Positions 10,567 through 22,397 are shown, counted from the stretch's first letter. The stretch: DNA of 64,000 nucleotides from Phytohabitans rumicis (GCF_011764445.1 NZ_BLPG01000001.1:2914001-2978000); one strand, 5' to 3'. Numbers and translations: made by a program. Notes: generated by a model not told the origin, from the letters alone.

Positions 10567-11645
10567 TCAGAGGAGGACGCGGCCGCGGAGCACGATGCGC
10601 TTCGGGGCGCGGACCACGCGTAGGTCCTCGCGAGGGTCGGAGTCGTACACGACCAGGTCGGCCAAACCGCCCTCGACCAGGCCGGGGAAGCCCAACCACG
10701 CCCGGGCCCCCCACGACGCCGACCGCAAAACGTCACCCGCCGGGATGCCGGCCACCTCGTGCATGCGCAGCATCTCGTCGGCGACCCGGCCGTGGGCGAT
10801 CCCGCCGCCCGCGTCGGTGCCGACGTAGAGCGGGACACCCGCGTCGTACGCCGCGCGCACCACCTCGGGGAAGCCGTCGCCGAGGGCGCGCATGTGCTGG
10901 GCGTACGCGGGGAACTTCTCCTCGGCCCGCGCCGCGATCCCGCCGAACGTGGCGATATTGATCATCGTGGGCACCAGCGCCGTCCCCCGCCGGGCCATCT
11001 CGTCGATCAGGTCCACCGACAGCCCCGTGCCGTGCTCCACGCAGTCGATGCCGGCCCGTACGAGCACCGCCACCGCCTCCTCGGAGAACGTGTGCGCCGT
11101 GATCCGCGCCCCGCCGCCTGCGCCGCCCGTACGGCCGCGGTCAGCGTCGCCGCGTCCCATGCCGGCGCCAGGTCACCTACACCGCGGTCGATCCAGTCGC
11201 CGACCAGCTTCACCCAGCCGTTCCCGGCCCGCGCCTGCGCGGCCACCTCCGCCGGTACGTCCGGCGCGCCGACCTCCACGCCGATGTCGCGCAGGTAGCG
11301 CTTGGGCGGGGCGACATGCCGGCCGGCGCGCGCCAGCCGCGGCACGTCGGGGTCGTCGTCGAGCTGCGGGTACGGGTACGGCGAGCCGGCGTCCCGGATG
11401 GCGAGCACGCCGGCGTCCCGGTCCTTGGCGGCGAGCTCCTTGGCCTCCGCGATCCCGGAGATCGGCGCCCCGCCCGGCGCGATGCCGATGTGGCAGTGCG
11501 CGTCGACCAGCCCCGGAAGCACGTACCCGCCGCCGGCGATGGTCTCCGCGTCAGGGACCGGGGTGAAGGTCACCGTGTCGCCGACCAGCCACAGGTCGCG
11601 CTCTTCGTCGTCCGGAAGCAGGACCCCGCGCACATGTAACGCCAT
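10567..11645 (-). CDS. Amidohydrolase (imidazolonepropionase-like), apparent frameshift
   Basis: Metal-dependent amidohydrolase, TIM barrel. The metal-binding HxH lies in GLVDAHCHIG, near residue 48. The catalytic lysine is probably in GWVKLVGDW, followed by AHTFSEEAVAVLV, DCVEHGTGL and VGTDAGGG. The first half (to RAAQAAG) and second half (from ARITAHTFSEE) are in different frames, breaking at the CCCC run 11109-11112. One added base gives 359 aa. The substrate cannot be predicted. An amidohydrolase close to ffh is also found in the mycobacterial version of this locus (Rv2915c, from memory). Confidence 0.88.
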
Positions 11646-11666
11646 GCGCACAGTCCTACCCGATCG

Positions 11667-12257
11667 TCACTCCCCCGTCTTGGTCCGGGCCAACAACTCG
11701 TCGCGGCGGGCCGTCAGTGCCGGCAAGTCGACGGTGATCGAGTACGGCTCGTTGGTGGTGAACACGTCGGTCGTCTGCCGGACAATCGCGTAGCGGCGCA
11801 GCTTCGGCTCCAGGACGTGCTCGGCAAGGGAAATCTTGTCACCCAGCGGGTCGATCACCCAGTGCCGGTCGACGCCTGCGGCGGCGTACATGCCGGCCTT
11901 GTCGTAAAGGTCCCGGACTTTCGAATCCTTCGAAACGATCTCGACAGCTAGGAGCGCGTCCTCGACGGGCGGCGGATGCTTGTCGATGTGTGCCGGATCA
12001 ATCACGACGACGTCGGGCCGCGGCTCGCAGAAGCGGCTGACGTCGAGCGAAAGATCGAAGACGGGGAGATAGGCGGCCGGACAACTGACTCGGAGCGCCA
12101 ACGCAATCTCAAGGCACAGGAACTGGTGAAGGGTCGTGGGCGACAAGAGGATCAACCTTCCGTTGACGAGCTCGTACGGAAGGTCGGGCGGCAACTCGGC
12201 CAGGTCGTCGACGGTCCACACCTCGCGCTGCGGCAGACTCAGCGTCACCCTAATCAC
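11667..12257 (-). CDS. Uma2-family endonuclease-like protein
   Basis: 196 aa of the Uma2/DUF820 family, with a PD-(D/E)XK nuclease-like fold. Visible pattern: DLPYELVNGRLILLSP, then RPDVVVID, then LLAVEIVSKDSKVRDLYDK, giving the D...ExxS/K arrangement, then YAAAGVDRHWVIDP. Members are very numerous in actinomycetes and cyanobacteria, with no settled cellular role. The upstream gene is ffh, 24 bp away, and the downstream gene is the amidohydrolase. Confidence 0.88.
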   Translation of the reverse strand: MIRVTLSLPQREVWTVDDLAELPPDLPYELVNGRLILLSPTTLHQFLCLEIALALRVSCPAAYLPVFDLSLDVSRFCEPRPDVVVIDPAHIDKHPPPVEDALLAVEIVSKDSKVRDLYDKAGMYAAAGVDRHWVIDPLGDKISLAEHVLEPKLRRYAIVRQTTDVFTTNEPYSITVDLPALTARRDELLARTKTGE

Positions 12258-12281
12258 CTCACGGATGATTCTGCCGCCCCA

Positions 12282-13835
12282 TCAGGGTTGGTCCGAGTCC
12301 CCCATTTTTTTCCTACCCAGCTTGCCGAAATCCAACTTCGGCGCCTTGAATCCGCCGGTGCCGCCGCCCAATGCGCCAGGGTCCATTCCCGGTGGCAACT
12401 GCGGCATCCCACCAGGCATGCCACCCGGGAAACCGCCGCCGGGAATGCGTGGCCGGCCGCCGCCGCTCCGGCCGCCCTTGCGCTTGTTCTTCGGGGACTT
12501 GGTCGCCTTGCGGCGGGCGCCGGGCAGGCCCATCATGCCGCCCATCTGCTTCATCACCTTCTGCGCCTCGGCGAAGCGGTTGAGCAGCTGGTTGACGTCC
12601 ATCACGGTGACGCCCGAGCCGCCGGCGATGCGGGCTCGGCGGGAGCCGTTGATGATCTTCGGGTTGGTGCGCTCGCCGGGGGTCATCGAGCGGATGATCG
12701 CGGTGACCCGGTCGAAGTGCTTGTCGTCCAGGTCGGCCAGCTGGTCCTTCATCTGACCCATGCCCGGCATCATGGCGAGCACGTTCGCGATGGGTCCCAT
12801 CCGGCGTACGGCGATGAGCTGGTCGAGGAAATCTTCCAGCGTGAATGTCTGGCCGCCCATGAGCTTGGCGGCCATCTTCTCTTTCTGATCATCGTCGAAC
12901 GCCTGCTCGGCCTGCTCGATGAGGGTGAGCATGTCGCCCATGCCGAGGATCCGGCTGGCCATCCGGTCGGGGTGGAAGACGTCGAAGTCTTCCAGCTTTT
13001 CGCCGGTGGACGCGAAGAGGATCGGCTCGCCGGTCACGTGCCGTACGGACAGCGCCGCACCGCCGCGGGCGTCACCGTCAAGCTTGGACAGGACGACGCC
13101 GGTGATGCCCACGCCGTCGCGGAACGCCTCGGCGGTGGTGACCGCGTCCTGGCCGACCATCGCGTCGATGACGAACACGATCTCGTCGGGGTCGATCGCG
13201 TCGCGGATCGAAGCCGCCTGGGCCATCATCTCGGCGTCGATGCCGAGTCGGCCGGCGGTGTCGACGATGACGATGTCGCGGGCGACCCGGCGGGCGTGCT
13301 CGACGGAGTCGCGGGCCACCTTCACGGGGTCGCCGACGCCGTTGCCGGGCTCCGGGGCGTACACCTCGACGCCGGCGCGGCCACCGAGCACCTGGAGCTG
13401 CCCGACGGCGTTGGGGCGCTGGAGGTCGGCGGCGACCAGCAGCGGCTGGTGACCTTGCGCCTTGAGCCAGCGGGCCAGCTTGCCCGCGAGGGTGGTCTTA
13501 CCGGAGCCCTGGAGGCCGGCCAGCATGATCACGGTCGGCGGCTGCTTGGCGAACCGGAGCCGCCGCGCCTCGCCGCCCAGGACGGCCACCAGCTCCTCGT
13601 GCACGATCTTGATGACCTGCTGGGCCGGGTTGAGCGCCTGGGAGACCTCGGCGCCGCGCGCCCGCTCCTTGAGGTTCGCGATGAACGCCTTGACGACGGG
13701 CAGCGCTACGTCCGCCTCCAGCAGCGCGAGGCGGATCTCGCGCGCGGTGGCATCGATGTCGGCTTCGGTCAGCCGGCCCTTGCCCCGCAGCTTGCTGAAG
13801 ATCCCGGAGAGCCGGTCGCTCAAGGTGTCAAACAC
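12282..13835 (-). CDS. ffh: Signal recognition particle GTPase
   Basis: Ffh binds 4.5S RNA and signal peptides and delivers ribosomes to FtsY. From GTG 13835 (MFDTLSDRLSGIFSKLRGKG), 517 aa. The N domain is followed by the G domain with P-loop GLQGSGKTT, DTAGRLG and SKLDGDARGG. A methionine-rich M domain (ANVLAMMPGMGQMKDQL, VMKQMGGMMGLPG) follows, then a Gly/Pro/Met-rich C-terminal tail. All key motifs are intact. Upstream is a two-component regulator on the same strand. Confidence 0.97.
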   Translation of the reverse strand: MFDTLSDRLSGIFSKLRGKGRLTEADIDATAREIRLALLEADVALPVVKAFIANLKERARGAEVSQALNPAQQVIKIVHEELVAVLGGEARRLRFAKQPPTVIMLAGLQGSGKTTLAGKLARWLKAQGHQPLLVAADLQRPNAVGQLQVLGGRAGVEVYAPEPGNGVGDPVKVARDSVEHARRVARDIVIVDTAGRLGIDAEMMAQAASIRDAIDPDEIVFVIDAMVGQDAVTTAEAFRDGVGITGVVLSKLDGDARGGAALSVRHVTGEPILFASTGEKLEDFDVFHPDRMASRILGMGDMLTLIEQAEQAFDDDQKEKMAAKLMGGQTFTLEDFLDQLIAVRRMGPIANVLAMMPGMGQMKDQLADLDDKHFDRVTAIIRSMTPGERTNPKIINGSRRARIAGGSGVTVMDVNQLLNRFAEAQKVMKQMGGMMGLPGARRKATKSPKNKRKGGRSGGGRPRIPGGGFPGGMPGGMPQLPPGMDPGALGGGTGGFKAPKLDFGKLGRKKMGDSDQP

Positions 13836-13855
13836 GCGCTCAAGAGTAGCCGGCC

Positions 13856-14512
13856 CTACATATCCACCAACCCCGACTGGTAGGCGAAGACCACCAGTTG
13901 GGCCCGGTCCCGCGCGCTCAGCTTGATCATCGCGCGGGACACGTGGGTGCGGGCCGTCGCCGGGCTCACCACCAGGCGTTCGGCGATCTCGTCGTTGCTC
14001 AGCCCCTCGCCGACCAGCCCGACGATCTCGCGTTCCCGCTCGGTGAGGGTGTCCAGCTGGGGGTGCGGCTTGGCCACCCGCGACGGGCGGGTCGCGAACT
14101 CCCGCACCACCCGGCGGGTCACCGACGGCGACAGCAGCGCCTCGCCGCCCGCCACCAGCCGGATCGCGCGCAGCAGCTCGGCCGGCTTGGTGTCCTTGAT
14201 CAAGAAGCCGCTGGCGCCGTGCCGGAGCGCGTCGAAGACGTACTCGTCCAGCTCGAAGGTGGTGAGCACGACCACGCGGGTATCGGAAAGCGCCGGGTCC
14301 GCCACGATCCGGCGGGTCGCCTCGATGCCGTCGATGCCGGGCATCCGCACGTCCATGAGCACCACGTCGGGGCGTTCGCGCCGGGCCACGTCCACCGCGG
14401 CCAGCCCGTCCGCCGCCTCGCCGGCCACGGTCAGGTCGTCTTCGCTGCTCACGAGCGTGCGCAGGCCCAGCCGCACCAGATCCTGGTCGTCCGCGATCAC
14501 CACTCGAATCAT
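13856..14512 (-). CDS. NarL/LuxR-type response regulator
   Basis: 218 aa. Receiver domain with acidic pair D8-D9, phospho-acceptor D54 (VLMDVRMPG), switch Thr (VVLTTFE) and Lys104 (FLIKDTKP). The C-terminal LuxR helix-turn-helix (LTEREREIVGLVGEGLSNDE, then LVVSPATARTHVSRAMIKL) follows. The start codon overlaps the histidine kinase stop by 4 bp (ATGA). It likely controls the adjacent ABC exporter. Confidence 0.95.
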   Translation of the reverse strand: MIRVVIADDQDLVRLGLRTLVSSEDDLTVAGEAADGLAAVDVARRERPDVVLMDVRMPGIDGIEATRRIVADPALSDTRVVVLTTFELDEYVFDALRHGASGFLIKDTKPAELLRAIRLVAGGEALLSPSVTRRVVREFATRPSRVAKPHPQLDTLTEREREIVGLVGEGLSNDEIAERLVVSPATARTHVSRAMIKLSARDRAQLVVFAYQSGLVDM

Positions 14513-15594
14513 GGCAACGGCACCCTGGCGTACACCCGGAAGCCCTGGACCGGCGCGGGCCCGGCGCTGAATTCCCCACCCAGCGCGGCGATCCGCTCGC
14601 GCATGCCGGCGAGGCCGTGCCCGCCGGAAGGCGGGCCGGACGGCCCGCGGCCGGTGTCGATCACCTCCACGCTCACCTCCTCGGGACGAAACTCCAGCCG
14701 CACCCGGGCGGTGGCGGCCCCCGCGTGCCGCAGCACGTTCGTCAGCGACTCCTGCACCACCCGATATGCTGCCAGGTCGATCGCCGCCGGAAGGTCCCGC
14801 CGCTCGCCGACGGTCTCGACCGTGACCGGCACGCCGGTCTCGGACATCCGGGACACCAGGTCGTCCAGACGGGCCAGGCCCGCCGTGGCCGATCTGGTTT
14901 CGCCATCCTTGGTACGCCGTACGAGCGCGAGCGTTACCCGGAGTTCGTCGAGTGCCTCGCGGCTCGTGCGGCTGATCGCGGTGAGCGCCGCCTCCGCCTG
15001 TTCGGGCTGCTTGGGGAGCAGGTGCAGGGCGATCTCGGCCTGCATGTTGATGGCGGACAGGCCGTGGCCAACCACGTCGTGCACCTCCTGGGCGACCCGC
15101 AGCCGCTCCTCGTCGGCGTACTGCCGGGCCAGGTCGGCCTGGGCGCGGGCGGCGGCCTCGCGGCTGAGCCGGATGGTGACGCCCACCGCGAACGGCACCG
15201 CCACCCACGCGGACGCGGGCACCAGGTCGGCCAGTTCCGCGCTCACGACGACGTGGGCCAGCAGGACCAGCAGCGCGGCGCCGGCGGCGAACACGGCGCG
15301 GCGCATCGGCAGGTGCCGGGCGACCGTGTAGACCGCGACCAGGAACGACAGCAGGATCGGCCCGTACGGCCCACCGATCACCAGGTACGTCGAGGCGGCC
15401 GTGGCCACCACCGCCAGCGTGCCGAGCGGCCACCGGCGCCGCACGGTCAAGGCCAGCGCGGCGACCACGACGAAGGCGTACATCCAGGGCGTCACGTGGA
15501 TGTCCTGGACCCGCCCGGCCTGCCCGGTGCCGCCCAGCCCGATGAGGAGCAGAACGGCGGCGAGCAGGCCGTCGACGAGCTTCACGGGCCCCAT
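14509..15594 (-). CDS. Sensor histidine kinase (HisKA_3)
   Basis: 361 aa. Four or more N-terminal membrane segments fall within residues 5-145. The dimerisation helix carries phospho-acceptor His172 in AQEVHDVVGHGLSAIN, then the HATPase domain has TNVLRHAGAA (N box) and DTGRGPSG plus GHGLAGMRERI (G boxes). There is no extracellular sensor domain, as in the intramembrane-sensing kinases that work with exporters. It begins 4 bp after the permease stop and overlaps its response regulator, so exporter and two-component genes form one operon. Confidence 0.94.
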   Translation of the reverse strand: MGPVKLVDGLLAAVLLLIGLGGTGQAGRVQDIHVTPWMYAFVVVAALALTVRRRWPLGTLAVVATAASTYLVIGGPYGPILLSFLVAVYTVARHLPMRRAVFAAGAALLVLLAHVVVSAELADLVPASAWVAVPFAVGVTIRLSREAAARAQADLARQYADEERLRVAQEVHDVVGHGLSAINMQAEIALHLLPKQPEQAEAALTAISRTSREALDELRVTLALVRRTKDGETRSATAGLARLDDLVSRMSETGVPVTVETVGERRDLPAAIDLAAYRVVQESLTNVLRHAGAATARVRLEFRPEEVSVEVIDTGRGPSGPPSGGHGLAGMRERIAALGGEFSAGPAPVQGFRVYARVPLP

Positions 15595-15598
15595 CCTG

Positions 15599-16423
15599 CT
15601 AGATCACGTCACGGCGGCGCAGCAACAGCCCACCGAGCCCGACGAAGAGCACCAGGTACGCGGCCATGACGGCCACCGCGTGCGCGTCCCCGACCAGGAC
15701 CGCCACCCCGGGCGCGTCGGCCGAGCTGCCGAGCGAGGCGGCCAGCGAGCCCGCGTTCGGGCCGGGCAGCCACTCCTGCAGCCGGTCGACCCAGTCCAGC
15801 AGGGGTGCGGCGATGCCGGTGAGCAGGTTCTGCACGGCGAGCAGCCAGACCAGGCCCAGCCCGATCGGCAGGGCCACCCCGCGCAGCCCGACCGCCAGCA
15901 CCACGCCGAGCCCGGCCCACATCATCGCCATCAGCCACCCGGCGCCCACGCCGCCGAGGAGGTCGACGAACGAGGGCCAGTTCGCCGGCGCGCCCTCGGC
16001 TGCCGCGATGAACGCGCTGGTCACCGCGCCGGCCGCGAAGAGCGCCAGCACGTAGACGAGGACCGCCGCGGCGATCGCGGTGATCTTCCCGGCGTACACG
16101 GTGAGCCGGGACGGGCCCTGGGCGAGCACGGTCTTCCAGGTGCCCCAGCCGTACTCCCCGCCGACCGCGAGCACGGCCAGGATCAGCACGATCGCGCCGG
16201 CGAAGACCGGCAGGCCGCCGATCGAGTTGCCGACCAGCTGATCCGGCAGCGTCGCGGCGACGCCCCGTTCGGCGCTCGGCACGCCCTCGGAGGCGCCGTT
16301 CGCCCCGGCGTACGGGACCAGGTACGTGAAGGTCAGGCTGAGCACGATCGCGACGGCCAGCAGCAGCCAGCTCGCCGGGCGCCGTACCAGCTTGGTGATC
16401 TCGGCTCGCGTGCTACCCCACAT
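15599..16423 (-). CDS. ABC-2 type transporter permease
   Basis: 274 aa with about six predicted membrane segments (PASWLLLAVAIVLSLTFTYL near the N-terminus; VAVMAAYLVLFVGLGGLLL near the C-terminus) and the cytosolic start EITKLVRRPASW typical of ABC-2 permeases. It pairs with the overlapping ATPase gene (11 bp overlap). The arrangement with a two-component pair resembles antibiotic or lipid-stress efflux systems; the substrate is not readable. Confidence 0.9.
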   Translation of the reverse strand: MWGSTRAEITKLVRRPASWLLLAVAIVLSLTFTYLVPYAGANGASEGVPSAERGVAATLPDQLVGNSIGGLPVFAGAIVLILAVLAVGGEYGWGTWKTVLAQGPSRLTVYAGKITAIAAAVLVYVLALFAAGAVTSAFIAAAEGAPANWPSFVDLLGGVGAGWLMAMMWAGLGVVLAVGLRGVALPIGLGLVWLLAVQNLLTGIAAPLLDWVDRLQEWLPGPNAGSLAASLGSSADAPGVAVLVGDAHAVAVMAAYLVLFVGLGGLLLRRRDVI

Positions 16424-17306
16424 GGGTCAGCCCTCCGTTTGTCAATTCCAGGAAGACGTCTTCGAGCTCTCGTTCGCGTACGCCCAGCTCGCTGACCGCG
16501 ATGCCGGCGTGGACCAGTTCGGCGTTGATCCAGGACGCCTTCTCCGGCGTGACGTCCAGCTCCAGGCCGGCACCGTCGAGGCGTACCCGGTCCTCGCCCA
16601 GCAGCGCGCGGGCGCGCGCGGCGGCGTCCTCGATGGGGTCCGCCACCACCCGCAGCCGCGCCCCGCCGCGCAGCTCGGCAACCGTGCTCTCGGCGACCAG
16701 CCGGCCGCGGGAGACCACGCCCACCCGGTCGCAGATCTGCTGGACCTCGCCGAGCAGGTGGCTGGAGAGCAGCACGGTCGTGCCGGCCGCGCCCAGCCTG
16801 CGGATCAGCGTGCGCATGTCCGCCATGCCGGCCGGGTCCAGCCCGTTGGTGGGCTCGTCGAGGATCAGCAGGCGCGGATCCTTGAGCAGCGCGGCGGCCA
16901 CGCCGAGGCGCTGCTTCATGCCCAGCGAGTACGTGGAGTAGCGGTCCTTGGCCCGGCTCACCAGGTCGACCAGCTCCAGCACGGTGTCGATCCGCCCCGG
17001 CGCGCACCCCGCGTAGCGGGCCAGCACGCGCAGGTTGTCCCGCCCGGACAGGTACGGATAGAAGCCCGGCCCCTCGATCAGCGCGCCGACCTCTTCCAGG
17101 TGCCCCGGCCCCTTGCCGAAGAGGCGGATGGTGCCCGAGGTCGGGCGGACCAGCCCGAGCAGCATGCGCAGCGTGGTCGTCTTGCCCGCCCCGTTCGGCC
17201 CGAGGAAGCCGTAGATCTCACCGCCGTGCACGGTGAGCGAGATCCCGTCCACGGCGACGAGCTCCCCGTACCGCTTGGTAAGAAGATGCGTCTCAACAGG
17301 AAACAT
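16413..17306 (-). CDS. ABC transporter ATP-binding protein
   Basis: 297 aa. Walker A GPNGAGKTT (36-44), signature YSLGMKQRLGVA, Walker B LLILDEPTNGLD, H-loop LLSSHLLGEV. A C-terminal domain of about 80 residues is typical of the CcmA/BcrA drug-export branch. First gene of the ATPase-permease-kinase-regulator operon. Repeat copy B lies between its start and the glnD stop. Confidence 0.95.
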   Translation of the reverse strand: MFPVETHLLTKRYGELVAVDGISLTVHGGEIYGFLGPNGAGKTTTLRMLLGLVRPTSGTIRLFGKGPGHLEEVGALIEGPGFYPYLSGRDNLRVLARYAGCAPGRIDTVLELVDLVSRAKDRYSTYSLGMKQRLGVAAALLKDPRLLILDEPTNGLDPAGMADMRTLIRRLGAAGTTVLLSSHLLGEVQQICDRVGVVSRGRLVAESTVAELRGGARLRVVADPIEDAAARARALLGEDRVRLDGAGLELDVTPEKASWINAELVHAGIAVSELGVRERELEDVFLELTNGGLTHVG

Positions 17307-17383
17307 GCCCTTGAGCCTGCCCCCGCACCCCCTGGCTACATCCCCCTCAAAGCGGCTCCCCGTGTACGCGCGCTGACGTACGT

Positions 17384-17437
17384 GTTAGGAAGGGTCCCCT
17401 CCTATGCAAAATGCGATAACAGGGTGCCCTTCCTTGC
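17384..17437. repeat. Palindromic repeat family 1, copy B
   Basis: 54 bp in the opposite orientation to copy A, with arms imperfect (GGAAGGGTCCCCT against AGGGTGCCCTTCC). The loop TATGCAAAATGCGATAA is the complement of the family loop with few changes. It ends 2 bp before the glnD stop, so it may act as a 3' stem-loop for that gene. Confidence 0.8.
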
Positions 17438-17439
17438 AC

Positions 17440-19619
17440 CTAGCCGGCGGCGGCCAGGACGGCGGCTTCGACCTTTTCGCGTTCGGTTTCGTCGGCCCAG
17501 GTGCCGACCAGGTAGAACGCGTCCACCACGTCGCCGCCCAGCGTGGAGATCCGCGCCGCGCGTACCTGGGCGCCGGCCTCGTCCAGCGCGGACGTCACCC
17601 GGTACAGCAGGCCCGGGGCGTCGGCCGCGCGCAGTTCGACGACCACCGCGTCCGTGGCCGCCTCCCGGTGCCACACGACCCTCGGCGCCGCGTGGCTGCC
17701 GCCCGGCCGCGCGGCGAGTGCCCGCCCGCGCAGCCGCTGCGTCACCGACACGTCGCCGGACACCGCCCGGCGCAGGTCGTTGGCCAGCGCCACCGCGTCG
17801 GGCGGGGTGCCGTAGCGCGGCTGCACCCGAAACTCCACCAGCGCCCGGCCGTCCACCGTGGACGCGTCCGCGGTCAGCACCTCCAGCCGGTGCAGCGCCA
17901 GACAACCGGCCACCGCCGCGAGCAGCCCGCGCCGGTCCGCCGCGGCCACCGCCACTCGCTCTCCATCCAGGTGTACGACGGGTAGGGGCCCCGCCACCAG
18001 CGACGGATCGGGCTTCGGCGGGTCGGGCAGCGCGCCGGTGTCGAGCGCGGTGTGCACCCGGCGGACCAGCTCGGCGATGAGCCGGCCCTTCCAGTCGGAC
18101 CAGGCGGCCGGGCCGGTGGCCTGGGCGTCGGCGCGGGCCAGGCCGTGCAGCAGGCTCAGCGTGGTGGTGTCGCCGACGGCGGCGGCCACGCCGCGGATGG
18201 TGACCGGGTCGGACAGGTCGCGGCGGGTGGCGACGTCGGGCAGCAGCAGGTGCAGCCGGACGAGCTTTTCGATGACGGCGACGTCTTCGGCGGGCAGGCC
18301 GATGCGCTGAGCCACCGCCGCGGCGATCGGCGCGCCCACCAGGCTGTGGTCGCCGGGCAGCCCCTTGCCCACGTCGTGCAGGAAGGCACCCAGCAGCAGC
18401 AGGTCCGGCCGTCCGACCTCGCGGGTGTGCGCGGTCGCCTCGTACGCCGCCTGCACCAGGTGCCGGTCGAGCGTGAAGCGGTGCACCGCGTTGTGCTGCG
18501 GCAGGCTGCGCATCCGGGTCCACTCGGGCAGCCAGCCGTCGACCAGGCCGTACCGGTCGCAGGTCTCCCAGGTCGGCACCAGCCCGAGGCCGGCGCCGAG
18601 CAGCGTGACCAGGGCGTCGCGGGCGGCGGCCGGCCACGGCGACGGCAGCGGCGGGCTGTACGCGGCGAGCCACTCGCAGGTGGCCCGCGCGATCGGCAGT
18701 TGGGTGACGGCCGCGGCGGCGGCGACCCGCAGCGACAGGCTCGGGTCGGGGCGGGCGCCGATCGCGGTACGCGCCAGGACCAGCTCGCCGTCCTGCTCCA
18801 CGACGTCGCGGGCGACCGGGCGGCGCTGCGGCTTGCCGTCCGACCCGCGTGCGCGGCGGCCGGAGCGGAGGCGGTCGGCCGTACGCCAGCCGTCGTCGAG
18901 GGCGTGGGTGATGGTGCGGGCGTCGCTGGCCACCCGGCGCAGCAGCGTGTCGCCGTCGTCGAGGTCGAGCATGCTGGCCACGGCCGCGCGCTCCTGGGCC
19001 ACGAGGCGGTCGACCCGCCGGCCGACGGTGGCGTGCAGGGCGTCGCGGGTGTCCAGCAGCCGCAGGTGGGCCGCGCGTACGGCCGGGCGCATCGTGTCGG
19101 CCAGCCCGGCCTGCGCGATGGCCCGCAGGATGCCGACGTCGCGCAGGCCGCCGGCCGCCTCCTTCAGGTCGCCCTCCAGGAGGAAGGCCAGCTCGCCGTG
19201 CGCCTTCCAGCGGCTCAGGGTGATCTCCCGCAGCCGCGCCAGCTGGCGTACGGCGGTGCGCCGCCACTGCTCGGCGGCGGCCTCCACGAGCTGGCTGGAC
19301 AGGTCGCGGTCGCCGGCCACGTGCCGGGCGTCGAGCAGGCTGAGGGAGACCTTCACGTCGTCGTGGGCGACGGAGAGCGCCTCCGGGATCGTGCGAACCG
19401 AGTGGTCGAGGCCGATGCGGGTGTCCCAGACCGGGTACCAGATCGACGACGCGAGCTCCTCGATGCCGGGCACGCCGGTGTGCAGCAGGATCAGGTCGAG
19501 GTCGCTGTGCGGGCGCACTGGAGCCGGCCGAGCCCGCCGAACGCGACCAGGGCCACGCCCGGTGGCCACTGCGGCACCAGCGAGGACAGCCACATGTCAA
19601 GCGCCGCCGCACGCTCCAC
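17440..19619 (-). CDS. glnD: PII uridylyl/adenylyltransferase GlnD, apparent frameshift
   Basis: Modifies and demodifies the PII protein according to nitrogen status; in actinomycetes the modification is adenylylation. The nucleotidyltransferase domain has GGLGRLQCA followed by HSDLDLILLH. The HD domain shows LLLGAFLHDVGKGLPGDHSLVG, and two C-terminal ACT domains follow. The nucleotidyltransferase motif itself is split at the GGG run 19511-19513; one added base restores CAPHSDLDL. From GTG 19619 the protein is about 726 aa, slightly short at the N-terminus, so the start is uncertain. Third gene of amt-glnB-glnD. Confidence 0.9.
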
Positions 19620-19654
19620 GCGTGCGGCGGCACCGACATTCTTCGTGATCTCTA

Positions 19655-21395
<1,741 letters not shown>

Positions 21396-21485
21396 GCTGC
21401 CTCCTCTCGGTTGGTATGCCTCCCTCCGGCTGAAAACTGGGCAGCGTTGCCCCACGCCGGTTGCGCGGAAGCTTCCAAGGTCGCT

Positions 21486-21524
21486 GTTTCGCGCAGAGTG
21501 CCTGCTCGGTTTCCGCCAGGTGAC
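21486..21524 (-). promoter_or_regulatory. Probable GlnR-binding box upstream of amt
   Basis: Read on the minus strand: GTCAC-CTGGCG-GAAAC, then 7 bases, then GCACT-CTGCGC-GAAAC. The first half matches the actinomycete GlnR consensus gTnAC-n6-GaAAC exactly and the second matches its GAAAC end. It lies about 90-130 bp before the amt start, the expected position for nitrogen-controlled activation of amt-glnB-glnD. Basis: sequence pattern plus known GlnR boxes at other actinomycete amt promoters. Confidence 0.75.
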
Positions 21525-21560
21525 GCTTTGTTTCGGACGTGTGAAGAAAGGCTCATTACC

Positions 21561-22349
21561 TCAGCGCAGGGCGTACTCAAGAGTGTGGCGCTCGTAGTCC
21601 AAGAGCCGCAAGTCTCGCATAGGCCGCCGAAGGTGACCTTTATGTACAATGCGGACAAAAGCCGGATCTCCGGCAGCGGCCATCCGGCGGATCCCCTCGA
21701 CGTGATCCACGATCCGCTTCCGGATGGTGCGCACCAGGCGGTGCCGGTCCCGCGGGATCAGGCCGTACGCGTCGGCGAACAGCCGCAGCCGCCGCGGCCG
21801 GTTGGGGCGCTTCCAGCCCAGGGTGTACGAGTCCCGGTCGGAGAAGAGCGGCACCCAGGTCCACGCCGCGTACGCCACGTCGTAGATGCGCGCGCCCGGC
21901 GAGGCGAGGTCGAAGTCGATCAGTGCCAGGGTGCCGTCCGGCCGCCAGATCACGTTGTGCGGCGCGGCGTCGTGGTGACAGATCACCTCGGTGTCCGGCG
22001 GTGGCGGGCCGAACGAGCGCCAGACCGCGCCCGCGGGCGGGTTGAAGCCGTACTGCGCGTCGTGGAACATCCGCAGCATCGTGGCCACGGTCACCAGGGC
22101 CTCGTCGGTGACCCAGTGCGGGGCGAGCGGGTACTCGCCGCACTCACCCTCCAGATAGGAGAGGACCTCGCGGTTGCGTTCGTCCATGCCGAGGGCCCGC
22201 GGCGAGCCGGTGAACCCGACGTACTCCAGATGGCGCAACAACGCATGTACTGACGGGGTCCACGGGCCGGCATTGCGCCGCACCGTGTCCCCCACCCGCA
22301 CCACGGTGCTGACGTTCCCGCCGCGGAGCGGGATCTCTTGCGAAGTCAC
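21561..22349 (-). CDS. Aminoglycoside phosphotransferase-like kinase
   Basis: 262 aa from GTG 22349, chosen because GGGAG lies 8 bases upstream; the frame is open to 22391. Kinase-fold catalytic loop CHHDAAPHNVIWR (HxDxxxxN) and metal-binding IDFDLAS are intact. Similar genes phosphorylate aminoglycosides, choline or other small alcohols; the substrate cannot be named. It lies between ftsY and the amt promoter region. Confidence 0.88.
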   Translation of the reverse strand: MTSQEIPLRGGNVSTVVRVGDTVRRNAGPWTPSVHALLRHLEYVGFTGSPRALGMDERNREVLSYLEGECGEYPLAPHWVTDEALVTVATMLRMFHDAQYGFNPPAGAVWRSFGPPPPDTEVICHHDAAPHNVIWRPDGTLALIDFDLASPGARIYDVAYAAWTWVPLFSDRDSYTLGWKRPNRPRRLRLFADAYGLIPRDRHRLVRTIRKRIVDHVEGIRRMAAAGDPAFVRIVHKGHLRRPMRDLRLLDYERHTLEYALR

Positions 22350-22397
22350 GTACGGTCTCCCGAGGCGCGGCGCCTGATCGCGGTAAGTCACCCGAGG

